Origin: an uncultured Aquimarina sp. | GTDB taxonomy: Bacteria; Bacteroidota; Bacteroidia; Flavobacteriales; Flavobacteriaceae | Assembly: GCA_947498595.1 (NCBI GenBank) | Contig: CANMKX010000001.1 | Location: 124,001 to 188,000, forward strand | Direction of reading: 5' to 3' | Length of the DNA: 64,000 bases | In this document: in pieces, positions 43,834 through 53,067 of the stretch | How the letters are laid out: every line of letters starts with the position of its first letter | Position numbering within the stretch: the first letter of the stretch is position 1 | The notes under the pieces: model-generated | What the model was told of the DNA's origin: nothing | What the model saw: the letters and a program-made list of their open reading frames with translations, nothing else | Databases searched by the model: none | Position numbers and translations under genes: made by a program

Positions 43834-45582
43834 ATGTATGTGCTAGGAATCTCAGCTTTTTATCATGACTCAGCTGCATGTTTATTAAAAAATGGTAAGA
43901 TTGTGGCTGCTGCACAAGAAGAACGCTTTACAAGAGTAAAACACGATTTATCTTTTCCGATACAAGCAATTACATTTTGTTTAGCCGAAGAAGAAATAGA
44001 AATAGTCAATGTTGGCTTAATCGTTTTTTATGAAAAACCGTTTTTAAAGTTCGAACGAATAATTACGACATTTCAACATCAAACACCCTATACATTTAAT
44101 GTTTTTAGAAAAACAATTTCTTCATGGATTAAACATAAGTTATGGATTCCTAATCAGATAAAAAAAGAATTATCATACGAAGGCAAAATCATTTTTTCAG
44201 AACATCATGAGTCACATGCAGCAGGAGCTTTTTTTACCTCTCCTTTTAAGAAAAGTACGATATTAACTATAGATGGAGTAGGAGAACATGCCTGTACTAC
44301 TATAGGGATAGGAGATAAGAATACATTAAAAATTATAAAAGAGCAGCATTATCCACATTCTATAGGGTTATTATATTCTGCATTTACAATGTACTGTGGT
44401 TTTAAAGTGAATTCGGGAGAGTATAAACTTATGGGATTAGCACCCTATGGAAACCCAATCTATAAAGATGTTATATTAAAACATATCGTATCATATACTG
44501 AGGAAGGAGTATTAAAACTTAATCTAAAATATTTTTCTTTTGAAAAAGGAATTTATATGATTAATAAAAGTTTTGGTGAAGTTTTAGGAAAAAAAGCAAG
44601 AGTTCCTGAAAGCGAAATGAATCAATTTTATTGCGACATAGCAAGTTCCATACAAGCAATAACAGAAGATATAATTATCAAGTTAGCTATTTATGCAAAG
44701 AAAATAACTGGCTTAGATACATTATGCTTATCAGGAGGAGTCGCTCTGAATTGTAAAGCCAATGGAGAATTATTAAAGCAAAATATATACAAAGAGGTAT
44801 GGGTACAACCGGCCTCAGGTGATGCAGGAGGAGCTGTAGGAGCTGCTTATGTAGGATGGTATCATTATTTAAAAAATGAAAGAGTATATTTAAAAGACGC
44901 TTTAGTGGATCAAATATATTTAGGAGTTAGTTATACAGATGTTGCGATAGAAAAAATACTAAGAGAATACAATATCAATTACACTCGGTTAGATGACGAA
45001 AGATTAAGCGATGTAGTTGCAAATGCTCTTGAAGAAAAACAAATAGTAGGATGGTTTCAAGGTAAAATGGAGTTTGGCCCTAGGGCTTTAGGACATAGGA
45101 GTATATTAGCAAGTCCATTATTTGAAGATATGAAACAACATGTGAATCTTAGTATTAAAAAAAGAGAAGGTTTTAGACCTTTTGCTCCAATAATTTTAGA
45201 AGAAAGAGTTAAAGAATGGTTTTTAGTAGACAGAATATCTAAATATATGCTGTTTACGTTTGAAAGTGAATTGAAGACGAAAATTCCGTCGTGTATTCAT
45301 GAAGATCGTACAGCTAGAGTACAAACCTTGGATAAAGAAGATAATGTAAGATTGCATAAGGTTATAACAAAATTTGAAAAAAAGACAGCTTGCCCTGTTC
45401 TAATTAATACGTCGTTTAATGTAAGAGGAGAACCGATAGTAGCTTCACCAGTTGATGCATTGCAATGCTTTTATCAAACAGATATGGATGTATTAGTATT
45501 AGAAAATTACATTATAAAAAAAGAAGAAAAAGTACTACCACATAAAGATTTAATTCAAAATAAAAATCATGAATTGGATTAA
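43834..45582 (+). CDS. Carbamoyltransferase, NodU/CmcH/TobZ family
   Basis: 582 residues. The N-terminal Kae1-like ATPase-fold domain begins VLGISAFYHDSAACLL and has HHESHAAGAFF, whose histidines bind metal, and LSGGVALNCKANGEL. The C-terminal YrdC-like domain includes FQGKMEFGPRALGHRSILA and NTSFNVRGEPIVASP. The family transfers a carbamoyl group from carbamoyl phosphate, through carbamoyl-adenylate, to a hydroxyl of a sugar or natural product (NodU on Nod factor, TobZ on tobramycin). Full length with no missing motif. Its 3' end overlaps the SxtJ-like gene by 14 bases. Confidence 0.93.
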   Translation: MYVLGISAFYHDSAACLLKNGKIVAAAQEERFTRVKHDLSFPIQAITFCLAEEEIEIVNVGLIVFYEKPFLKFERIITTFQHQTPYTFNVFRKTISSWIKHKLWIPNQIKKELSYEGKIIFSEHHESHAAGAFFTSPFKKSTILTIDGVGEHACTTIGIGDKNTLKIIKEQHYPHSIGLLYSAFTMYCGFKVNSGEYKLMGLAPYGNPIYKDVILKHIVSYTEEGVLKLNLKYFSFEKGIYMINKSFGEVLGKKARVPESEMNQFYCDIASSIQAITEDIIIKLAIYAKKITGLDTLCLSGGVALNCKANGELLKQNIYKEVWVQPASGDAGGAVGAAYVGWYHYLKNERVYLKDALVDQIYLGVSYTDVAIEKILREYNINYTRLDDERLSDVVANALEEKQIVGWFQGKMEFGPRALGHRSILASPLFEDMKQHVNLSIKKREGFRPFAPIILEERVKEWFLVDRISKYMLFTFESELKTKIPSCIHEDRTARVQTLDKEDNVRLHKVITKFEKKTACPVLINTSFNVRGEPIVASPVDALQCFYQTDMDVLVLENYIIKKEEKVLPHKDLIQNKNHELD

Positions 45583-45976
45583 AGAGACATTTAATAAGAT
45601 ACTGCAAAATAGTATTAAAGCGATAAAACAGAAACAATTTGGATATTTAGTTTCAGGGATTTTATTGTGCTTTTTAGGACTAAGTATTTATAATAACGGA
45701 TTTGTTTGGGATATCAAACAGATAGTACTAAGTACGATTATTTTATTCAATTTAGGGATAACGATGATATGCCCTAAAATATTTTTCCCGATATTGTTTA
45801 TATGGTTTGTTATAGGAGAATTATTAGGACAAATAAGCTCTTTTATAATTTTAGCAATACTTTATTATTTGGTTTTCTCTCCTATTACCATTATAATGAG
45901 AGTGTTTAATAAGAAAACAATTTATAAAGCAGAGTGGATAGATAAAAAGGAAATTATAGATTATGAAACCCCTTAA
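45569..45976 (+). CDS. SxtJ-like membrane protein
   Basis: 135 residues with about three membrane helices (about 25-42, 47-65, 70-100) and a charged C-terminus (NKKTIYKAEWIDKKEIIDYETP). The pattern fits the SxtJ family, small membrane proteins repeatedly encoded next to NodU-type carbamoyltransferases, first named in saxitoxin clusters (family knowledge). It is presumed to assist or anchor the carbamoyltransferase, but no activity is proven. Confidence 0.75.
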   Translation: MNWIKETFNKILQNSIKAIKQKQFGYLVSGILLCFLGLSIYNNGFVWDIKQIVLSTIILFNLGITMICPKIFFPILFIWFVIGELLGQISSFIILAILYYLVFSPITIIMRVFNKKTIYKAEWIDKKEIIDYETP

Positions 45977-45993
45977 ATATTAAATAGTATAAT

Positions 45994-46152
45994 ATGAATA
46001 AATCTCAAATATTTATAGCTTTTATAAAGTTTTTGATGAAACGAAAAAAATATTGGTTGATACCTATAATTATTGTTTTACTTCTTTTAGGAACTATCGT
46101 TGTATTTACAGAAAACTCAGTAATTTCTCCTTTTGTATATTCTCTTTTTTAA
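45994..46152 (+). CDS. Small DUF5989-like membrane protein
   Basis: 52 residues, ATG 45994, TAA 46150-46152: MNKSQIFIAFIKFLMKRKKYW, then one membrane helix (LIPIIIVLLLLGTIVVF) and a short tail SVISPFVYSLF. The RKKYWLIPIII ... PFVYSLF pattern is what I recall for DUF5989, the tiny partner of SxtJ-like proteins. It starts 17 bases after that gene, completing a carbamoyltransferase-SxtJ-DUF5989 module. It is too short for usual ORF cut-offs. Its stop codon shares bases with the stop of the convergent methyltransferase gene. Confidence 0.8.
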   Translation: MNKSQIFIAFIKFLMKRKKYWLIPIIIVLLLLGTIVVFTENSVISPFVYSLF

Positions 46153-46808
46153 TTGATTGAAAAAATAAAATTCTTTTCTTTTGCAACCACTTTTTCAAAA
46201 ATACAATCTAACGTTAAACCACGCTTGGCTGCAATTTTTTTGATATGTATAATATCACAATCTTGAGATAAGATCATGAACACGTTATTTTGATGAATAT
46301 GATTTGGTAATTGGTGAAATAATTTTTGAAAGTATTCAAAGTTGGTTCCGCAAAACCAAGCTTGTTCTTTATCATTTTGAGGATCGCGAGGATAATAAGG
46401 AGGGTTTATAATAATATAGTCAAATCGTTTTTGATGAAATTTTTCAAAAAGATCAGAATATACAGTATTTATGGATACATTATTGTTTTTACTAGCTTCT
46501 TTAAGAGCTTTTAATGCTATAGTATTTATATCAGAAGCAGTTACTATTGCACCTTTAGAAGCAGCCAAAAGAGAAATAATCCCAGAACCACAACCAAGCT
46601 CTAAAAAAGAGGTTTTTTTTAAGTTAAGAGGCTCTAAATATTCTAATAAGATTTTTGTACTTATAGTAAATTTAGGTGAAAATACTTCAGGATGTATTAA
46701 CACTTTTAGATGCTTATAATGATAGGGTCTAGGTTTTGAATGATATAAATCATAACCTAATTTTAAAAATGGATGAATGAGCTTTTTTATGAAAGAGCGT
46801 ATGATCAT
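46149..46808 (-). CDS. SAM-dependent methyltransferase with NPPY motif
   Basis: 219 residues. SAM motif I is FLELGCGSGIISLL (68-81), acidic loop ASDINTIALKAL, and NPPYYP at 135-140 marks the HemK/RsmC-type group, which methylates planar nitrogens (adenine, guanine, glutamine) or related acceptors. A basic N-terminal region (about 1-35) precedes the fold. It is the last gene of the ten-gene - strand operon, 3 bases after the radical SAM gene. A modification target within the cluster is likely but unproven; a housekeeping nucleic-acid role is possible. Confidence 0.83.
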   Translation of the reverse strand: MIIRSFIKKLIHPFLKLGYDLYHSKPRPYHYKHLKVLIHPEVFSPKFTISTKILLEYLEPLNLKKTSFLELGCGSGIISLLAASKGAIVTASDINTIALKALKEASKNNNVSINTVYSDLFEKFHQKRFDYIIINPPYYPRDPQNDKEQAWFCGTNFEYFQKLFHQLPNHIHQNNVFMILSQDCDIIHIKKIAAKRGLTLDCIFEKVVAKEKNFIFSIN

Positions 46809-46811
46809 ATG

Positions 46812-48335
46812 TTATTCAGAATAAAAACCCTCTATTTCAGGTTGACGATACTTCCATATTTTATGTAAGGCTTTAATTTCATAGGGAAATTGATAAAAAC
46901 CATATTTAAAACGATAACCAGAAACCAATTTTAGAAGTTTCTTTTTATAGCCTTTAATTCTAAAATCTGATGCAGTAGGATAATAACCATTAAGTACTGT
47001 TTCAAAGTTTTTGATTGTATCAATCATTTTAGGAGTTAACCAAGGCGTTAAAGGATTTTTACGCAAATCAAAATTTTCCCAGCTAGGAGCAATCCATTCT
47101 TCTAATGTTTGTGGAAAAGAAAAGCCAACGTCGATAATTTGTTGATATAATTCAGATCCTTCTGTAGGTACCGGACTGTAGAGGTAAATTATGATTTCAG
47201 CATTAGGATTAATTTTTTTAATTTTTTTTATAAAATTAATATCCCAAAGAATTTGTTCATACACTTTAGCTGCTGTTTTTCCAGGGAGGCCTAAGACAAA
47301 AGAGAGTTCAGGAATAATGCCAACATTTTTCATACGTAATACAAATTCTTCGATCATTTTCCCAGTTTGTGTACCACCTTTATTCATTTGTTTCAACACT
47401 TCATCATTTCCAGTTTCGGCACCCAAAAAAATCATAGTACATCCTGCCTGTTGCATTAAACGTAATTCTTCATCACTATATTTATTAATAGTGTCTATAC
47501 GTCCTTCTCCCCACCATTTGATATTATCATTTTTAATGAGGTTAGCAAACTCTAAAACACGTTTTTTAGAAGTAAAGAAGTTATTATCATGAAATTCGAT
47601 AGCATCTATTCCATACGAGTTTTTAAAAAAAACAACATCTTTATAGATAGAAGCAGCAGACCTACCTTTCCATCGAGCATTATAAATAGGAACAACTGCA
47701 CAAAACGAACACGTGAAAGGGCATCCCATACTAGAATGATATGCCAATGTTTTTTTACCCATAAAAGTCTTTGCTAAATAATTATCTAATGGATAAAAAG
47801 AATTTAAGTGCTCATAAGGTAATCGAGGTAAAGTATCTTGATCTAATAAAGCTTCTTTTGTAGTTTGTACGATAGTTCCTTTTTCATTTTTAAAAATAAG
47901 ATTACGTATCAGTATTAATTGGTCGTATTGCTGTTTTTCTAAAGCATTTATTAATTTAGGAAATGTTTGATCTCCAGGACCATTTACAATGTAATCTACA
48001 TAACCAGAATCCAAAGAAACTTTATACTGATTAGAAGCAAAGTATCCACCCCAAATGGTGATAGTATGAGGAAACTTTTCTTTTATTTGTTTTGTAAATG
48101 GAATGGCTTGTTTTAGTTGAGGACCAGGCATTACAGTAGAACAAAAGTATTTATATTCACCGGTTTCAAAATATGATGAAATAGTCTGTAAAGGATCATC
48201 TTCGAGATTACCATCTACAAAGACATAATCATGAAGACCGTGTATTGCGGCACCTACCTGTAAAATAGAATTAGGAATTCTATGTTTAGCAGTGGCACTA
48301 CGAGGATTGAAAATGAGAATTTTATTTGTATTCAT
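46812..48335 (-). CDS. B12-binding-type radical SAM protein A
   Basis: 507 residues. An N-terminal cobalamin-binding-like Rossmann domain (about 1-140; TITIWGGYFASNQ, VDYIVNGPGDQTFPKL) without the DxHxxG histidine motif is followed by the radical SAM core with Cys205, Cys209 and Cys212 (GCPFTCSFC). CTMIFLGAETGNDEVLKQMNKG and IPELSFVLGLPGKTA are BchE-like segments. Such enzymes perform C-methylation, cyclisation or other radical chemistry (family knowledge). Less similar to the pair at 58718 and 60878 than those are to each other. It lies 2 bases downstream of the SPASM protein. Confidence 0.87.
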   Translation of the reverse strand: MNTNKILIFNPRSATAKHRIPNSILQVGAAIHGLHDYVFVDGNLEDDPLQTISSYFETGEYKYFCSTVMPGPQLKQAIPFTKQIKEKFPHTITIWGGYFASNQYKVSLDSGYVDYIVNGPGDQTFPKLINALEKQQYDQLILIRNLIFKNEKGTIVQTTKEALLDQDTLPRLPYEHLNSFYPLDNYLAKTFMGKKTLAYHSSMGCPFTCSFCAVVPIYNARWKGRSAASIYKDVVFFKNSYGIDAIEFHDNNFFTSKKRVLEFANLIKNDNIKWWGEGRIDTINKYSDEELRLMQQAGCTMIFLGAETGNDEVLKQMNKGGTQTGKMIEEFVLRMKNVGIIPELSFVLGLPGKTAAKVYEQILWDINFIKKIKKINPNAEIIIYLYSPVPTEGSELYQQIIDVGFSFPQTLEEWIAPSWENFDLRKNPLTPWLTPKMIDTIKNFETVLNGYYPTASDFRIKGYKKKLLKLVSGYRFKYGFYQFPYEIKALHKIWKYRQPEIEGFYSE

Positions 48336-48337
48336 AA

Positions 48338-49420
48338 TTAAAAAGCACTACAACATCTACTACAAGCAGGTAATAGACCACCGTTTGACATTAAATCAGA
48401 TCTAAATTTTTTTAGAATATCAGCATTCCATATTTGTTTTAAAGATTGCTGGTGAATATTTCCTAAAGTAAGATTATAACATCTACCATGAGCAGGTATG
48501 ACACTACCATCAGATTTTATCATGATATTGGTAAAAACATCATTACACATTCTACCTAGAACTTGTTCAGGTTGTTTGTAAAACTGAAGTAATTTCTTTT
48601 TAGAAGGTACTTCAGGAGAAAAATGAATAGGAAATGGATAGTTATTGTTTTTGATATCTTGAATTTCATCCCATAACGCATCAACATTCATATTATCTAT
48701 ATTAATTTCATCAACATTTGATGCAGTTGCAGGATATGTATGCAACCAAGATTTATTATGCATATCAGCAATATGTTGAGGAGTAAAATTGGGATGCATA
48801 AAACCAATTTGTCCCAAAGGAAAATCTTTAAAGAAATCTAAAAACGTTTTTAGATAGCCAATATTCCATTCTGTTATAACACAAAATATAGAAATAGAAG
48901 CCTTGGGATTAATGCTTAGTAACTCATTAATTCCTTCTACTGCTTTTTGAAAAGATTTTTTATGACCACGAATTTCGTTATGAATATCTTGAGGACCATC
49001 AAGTGAAATAAATAAATCACTTACGTTATTTTGAGCAAGTATTTTTGCTTTTTGTTTTAATGTAAGTGCATTTGTAGTGATAGCAGTATTAATGTTTTTT
49101 TGATGAGCATATGCTAATGATTTTTCTAGATGAGGGTAGACTAATGGCTCGGTAAATGCATAACCTAATTTTGTATTAGGATAATAAGTAGCCATTTGAT
49201 CAATAATTCTTTTAATCAAATCAAGAGGCATATTGATAGGATGAGTCCCAACTAAATTCTGAGCAAAATTTGATTCTAAATTTTTAGTACCAACATCGCA
49301 CATTTTACAATGTAAATTACAAACATTGTTAACTCCTAATATGATCCATTCTGGAGAAAAAACATATTGTTTAGGAAAGTATCTTTTGTTGATGTTTTTT
49401 AAAGTTGAAGGGACATTCAT
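48338..49420 (-). CDS. Radical SAM/SPASM protein
   Basis: 360 residues. The CxxxCxxC cluster is Cys34, Cys38 and Cys41 in NNVCNLHCKMCDVG. LGYAFTEPLVYPHLEK and DLFISLDGPQDIHNEIRGH are core strands. The C-terminal region holds several further cysteines (GRMCNDVFTNIMIKSDG, HGRCYNLTLGNI, LPACSRCC) expected to bind auxiliary Fe-S clusters as a SPASM/twitch domain. SPASM enzymes usually modify peptides, but related ones act on sugars or aminoglycosides. No precursor peptide gene is visible nearby, so a glycan or small-molecule substrate is favoured (inference). Confidence 0.87.
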   Translation of the reverse strand: MNVPSTLKNINKRYFPKQYVFSPEWIILGVNNVCNLHCKMCDVGTKNLESNFAQNLVGTHPINMPLDLIKRIIDQMATYYPNTKLGYAFTEPLVYPHLEKSLAYAHQKNINTAITTNALTLKQKAKILAQNNVSDLFISLDGPQDIHNEIRGHKKSFQKAVEGINELLSINPKASISIFCVITEWNIGYLKTFLDFFKDFPLGQIGFMHPNFTPQHIADMHNKSWLHTYPATASNVDEINIDNMNVDALWDEIQDIKNNNYPFPIHFSPEVPSKKKLLQFYKQPEQVLGRMCNDVFTNIMIKSDGSVIPAHGRCYNLTLGNIHQQSLKQIWNADILKKFRSDLMSNGGLLPACSRCCSAF

Positions 49421-49421
49421 A

Positions 49422-50303
49422 TTAAGATACTTTTAATTTTAAAAAAATAGCTTTTATATACCATTTATTAAAAAAGGTATTGTTATTTAGAATAGAATTT
49501 AAGTGTTGAATTCCTTTCTTATTATCATTAATTGATAAATAGTAATTAGCTGTTTTGAAATTTAAAAAATTTGTAGCTAATAAATACCATTTGGTTTCAA
49601 TTTTTTTTGATTTAAATAAGTTTTCAAAAGTTTTTATAGCATCTAGAGAATGAATTATATCAAAGTTCTTAGTTAAATTACTACCATGTCTTCTCATAAG
49701 AGTAAGAGGTTTGTTGAGATAGTAAAATTTATGATTTAAAGCTGCTTTTATAATAAAATCATGCTGACCTTCCATAATACTTTCATCAAAAAAACCGATT
49801 TCTTTTATTAAAGAAGATCTTATAGAAAAGATTGGAAAAGCTAAAATTTCACCTAATATTAATTCTTTGAGAATGTTTTTATAAAAATCTTGCTTTAATG
49901 TATAGTATGGAGAAGAAAGATTCTCAAGAGTTGAAAAATGTTTTAAATTATGGAACATAAACATTGCATCAGGATATTTTTTAAAAATGTTATAAGTATA
50001 ATAAAGTTTATCTTCAAGCCAAATATCATCTGAATCTAAGATAGAAATGATTTCACCTGTAGCATTTTTTAAACCAATATTTCTTAACTTACTTGGTATG
50101 CCTAACTTTTGACTTTTTATATAACGGATTTGCTCTGGAGCTTTATTTATATATGTAGCAACTACTTCATTAGTATTATCAGTTGATCCATCATCGATTA
50201 TAATTAATTCATAATTTTGATATGTTTGATCTAGTACACTTTGAATAGTTTGACCAATTAAATGAGCTCTATTATAGGTAATGGTAATAATACTAATTTT
50301 CAT
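49422..50303 (-). CDS. Glycosyltransferase family 2
   Basis: 293 residues. GT-A fold: ISIITITYNRAHLIGQTIQSVLDQTYQNYELIIIDDGSTDNT at the N-terminus (UDP-sugar site), DSDDIW around 93-98 (DxD metal motif) and EGQHDFIIKAAL as acceptor/catalytic segment. No membrane helix. It probably adds a sugar to a lipid-linked intermediate on the cytoplasmic face. Its start overlaps the ABC transporter gene by 11 bases. Confidence 0.9.
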   Translation of the reverse strand: MKISIITITYNRAHLIGQTIQSVLDQTYQNYELIIIDDGSTDNTNEVVATYINKAPEQIRYIKSQKLGIPSKLRNIGLKNATGEIISILDSDDIWLEDKLYYTYNIFKKYPDAMFMFHNLKHFSTLENLSSPYYTLKQDFYKNILKELILGEILAFPIFSIRSSLIKEIGFFDESIMEGQHDFIIKAALNHKFYYLNKPLTLMRRHGSNLTKNFDIIHSLDAIKTFENLFKSKKIETKWYLLATNFLNFKTANYYLSINDNKKGIQHLNSILNNNTFFNKWYIKAIFLKLKVS

Positions 50304-51981
50304 AATAGTTTAAATTGATGATAGAATTGTATAAATTTTCATTTTCATGAATATGATGAGATATAGAAATGATCGTTGTATTATGTTGTAAAGAGAATTT
50401 TTTTAAGAAGATTAAAACTTTCTTTTCAGTACCTTTATCAAGATTACTTGTAGCTTCATCTAATATTAAAATTTTTGGAGCATTCATTAGAGCACGGGCA
50501 ATGCATAATCGTTGTAATTGACCACCAGATAGCGTATTTCCTTCAATACCAATATAACTATCTATTTTATTAGGTAATTTATTAATAGCAATGTCTAAAT
50601 CCAGTGCTTTAAGAATAGAATCAAGTTTATTTTTTTTATATATATTATTTGATAAGAGAATATTATCTAAAATGCTTCCTTCGTATATAAAAGGCTTCTG
50701 AGTTAAATATGTTATTAAATTAAAATAACTATATTTATTAGAATCATTTATTAAAGTATTATCAAGGTAAATTTCTCCAGAAGACGTCGAAATTAATTTA
50801 GCTATAATATTAAGTAAAGTTGTTTTTCCTATTCCAGACTTCCCTATAATACCAATATAATCTCCTTTTTGTATGGTTAAACTAAAGTCTTTAAAAAGAT
50901 AATGAGGTTGTTCATATGCGAATGATATATTTTTTATTTGAATAGAAGACTCAAATGTAAGTGAAGAAGTATTAGAGATTGGATTTGATATAGAAGAAAG
51001 TTTCTTTTCTAATAAATCTAGTGCATATAAATGCGAATTAAAATTAGCGATGCTAATATTCAATTTGTTAATAGAAGGTATGGCTTTAAATAAAAGAGCG
51101 GTAAATAATGACAAGAAAGGGATGAGATCTATTTGAGAGGGAATTAACTGCAAATACATATATATACCGCAAAGAATAATAATCATAATGATTTCAGTTT
51201 GCTTATTAGTGTTTATCCTTATAGCATGTAGTATTGCATAATTTGAATTCAATTGTTGATTCGATTTCTTGAAATTATTTAAAAAAGTATTTTGAAGGTT
51301 AGAAGATTTTATTGATAAATATCCGTTTATAAGGTTAGTAAGGTTATTAATATTAGAATCATAGTCTTGAATTCTATTTTTGTTGATTTTTTTTAAAACC
51401 ACATAATTATAACGTTTAAATATCAAAATAGTAACGGCTAATAATATAATGATGATTATCGAAGAAATTGGATAATAAAACAAACTTAAAGCTAAGATAA
51501 CTAAAAGTAATAGAGATTCAGAAAATATAGAGTTTATAGAAAGTAAAATATTACTAACAAAATCATTACTAACAAAAATAATATCTTTTATTATAGATGA
51601 TTTTTTTTGCTTTTTAAATGTATCATAGTTTCCTAAAATATAATATTGAGCTAATAGCATTGAAAATTCAGAACTTAAATTGAATGCAACTTTAGCTTGT
51701 TTTTTATTAAGTAATATTGCTAATTGATTCTTACCTAAGAAAAAAAATAAAATTGATAATGCTAAAAGAGATTTATATTGAGGTGTTATTTTAAGATAAT
51801 AAAAATCAATAAGATGATTAGGATCTAGGAACGAGATAAGCAAAGGAATTAAAAGGAAAATAGAAAAAATATCTAGAATTAATAAAACAATAGATGATAC
51901 AAGAAATAAAATGGATGTTTTTTTATAGGCCTTAGGAATTAATAATAGAGCTCTTTTAAATTGCAGGTAAAAGGAAATCAT
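50293..51981 (-). CDS. ABC exporter/flippase (PglK/MsbA type)
   Basis: 562 residues fused as membrane plus ATPase half-transporter. About six helices lie in residues 20-300. The nucleotide-binding domain has Walker A GKSGIGKT (380-387), signature LSGGQ (483-487) and Walker B ILILDE (503-508). It should dimerise and flip a lipid-linked oligosaccharide or export a lipid/glycolipid. PglK is the best-known functional analogue (family knowledge). It provides the only export step recognisable in this operon. Confidence 0.88.
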   Translation of the reverse strand: MISFYLQFKRALLLIPKAYKKTSILFLVSSIVLLILDIFSIFLLIPLLISFLDPNHLIDFYYLKITPQYKSLLALSILFFFLGKNQLAILLNKKQAKVAFNLSSEFSMLLAQYYILGNYDTFKKQKKSSIIKDIIFVSNDFVSNILLSINSIFSESLLLLVILALSLFYYPISSIIIIILLAVTILIFKRYNYVVLKKINKNRIQDYDSNINNLTNLINGYLSIKSSNLQNTFLNNFKKSNQQLNSNYAILHAIRINTNKQTEIIMIIILCGIYMYLQLIPSQIDLIPFLSLFTALLFKAIPSINKLNISIANFNSHLYALDLLEKKLSSISNPISNTSSLTFESSIQIKNISFAYEQPHYLFKDFSLTIQKGDYIGIIGKSGIGKTTLLNIIAKLISTSSGEIYLDNTLINDSNKYSYFNLITYLTQKPFIYEGSILDNILLSNNIYKKNKLDSILKALDLDIAINKLPNKIDSYIGIEGNTLSGGQLQRLCIARALMNAPKILILDEATSNLDKGTEKKVLIFLKKFSLQHNTTIISISHHIHENENLYNSIINLNYYEN

Positions 51982-51986
51982 ATTAA

Positions 51987-53060
51987 TTAGTCTTTTGTTT
52001 TAGAGGAATCAAATGAGCTGTTATATAATTTTTTATAAGCATATATACATTCGTTTTTAGTATAAAGCAATATACGTTTTTTCTCTATTGTCTGTGTTAA
52101 AAGAACTTTGCAAGCTTGTATAATTTCTGATTCAGAAGAACAAACACTCCATTTTGAGATACTTTGCGCAATTCCAACAGGAAGAGAAACTATCTGCATT
52201 CCAGAATATAAAGCTTCAATAAAAACAAAACCAAAAGATTCATAAGAACTAGTATGTAAAAAAATACGAGATTGAGCCATTTTATGCAGTACCTGATCAC
52301 GAGATAATTTACCTAATAATTGTATGTTATTCTGTAGATGATGCTTTATAATTGATTTCTCGAGTACTTTTCTTTCTATACCATCTCCTATAAGTTCAAC
52401 TTTCAAATTAGGATACGATGAAACCAATTTTGATATAACCTCAATAAATAAAGTATAATTTTTAATTTTATTTAAAGAACCTACTCCTAAGATATCAATT
52501 GTTTTTTGTTGTAAAGGAGGGAAATTTGAAGTTTCGATCCCCCAAGGAACGACTTGAGAAGTTAGAGAATGATATTCTGTTAATGTTTTATGATGTTTTT
52601 TAGATAAAGTAATAATAGTTGTATCAGAATGCTTTAAATGCTTAGTATATCTATTATTTAAATATGCATCTTGTCCCATAACGGTAACAATGTGATGCTT
52701 TTTTATTTTGGCTGCAAAATAATTACCAATTAAAGAGCATTCGCCTATCCAAAAACTGTGAATTAAATGGATTGGATTTTGTTTATGAATTTTTTTAAGC
52801 ACTTGATATGCCTTATTCCAAATCCATAGCTTTTTATAACGCTTATTTTTTCCATTAAGAGGAATAACTTCAATACCATTCCATGTATATGGTTCTGTTG
52901 AAAAAGGATATTGAAACGGAATAAGGGTCATTTTGGATAATGGTATAGCTTTTCTTAAATTTTTTAAGAAAAGCTGCAAGGCTGGAATGGTAGTAGAATC
53001 TTCTTTTGTAGAAGGGAAACCAGGAGTTAAAAAAACGATATGTTGATTGTGTTGTTGCAA
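51987..53060 (-). CDS. Glycosyltransferase family 4
   Basis: 357 residues, GT-B fold. It starts with QHIVFLTPGFPSTKEDSTTIPAL. IDILGVGSLNKIKNYTLFIEVI opens the donor domain, and the EX7E motif is in YESFGFVFIEALYSGMQIVSLP. A basic acceptor loop (IPLNGKNKRYKKLWIWNKAY) is compatible with membrane association. It lies 5 bases upstream of the flippase and 7 after the GNAT gene. Donor and acceptor unknown. Confidence 0.88.
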   Translation of the reverse strand: MQQHNQHIVFLTPGFPSTKEDSTTIPALQLFLKNLRKAIPLSKMTLIPFQYPFSTEPYTWNGIEVIPLNGKNKRYKKLWIWNKAYQVLKKIHKQNPIHLIHSFWIGECSLIGNYFAAKIKKHHIVTVMGQDAYLNNRYTKHLKHSDTTIITLSKKHHKTLTEYHSLTSQVVPWGIETSNFPPLQQKTIDILGVGSLNKIKNYTLFIEVISKLVSSYPNLKVELIGDGIERKVLEKSIIKHHLQNNIQLLGKLSRDQVLHKMAQSRIFLHTSSYESFGFVFIEALYSGMQIVSLPVGIAQSISKWSVCSSESEIIQACKVLLTQTIEKKRILLYTKNECIYAYKKLYNSSFDSSKTKD

Positions 53061-53067
53061 AAAAAAA

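Noticed and set aside
47191-47592. 133-codon open frame on the + strand
   Set aside because: Antisense to radical SAM protein A; the coding strand has intact cluster cysteines and operon spacing.
48338-49420. Ribosomally made peptide cluster around the SPASM protein
   Set aside because: No short precursor-like frame with a leader, no peptidase; neighbours are all glycan-type genes.
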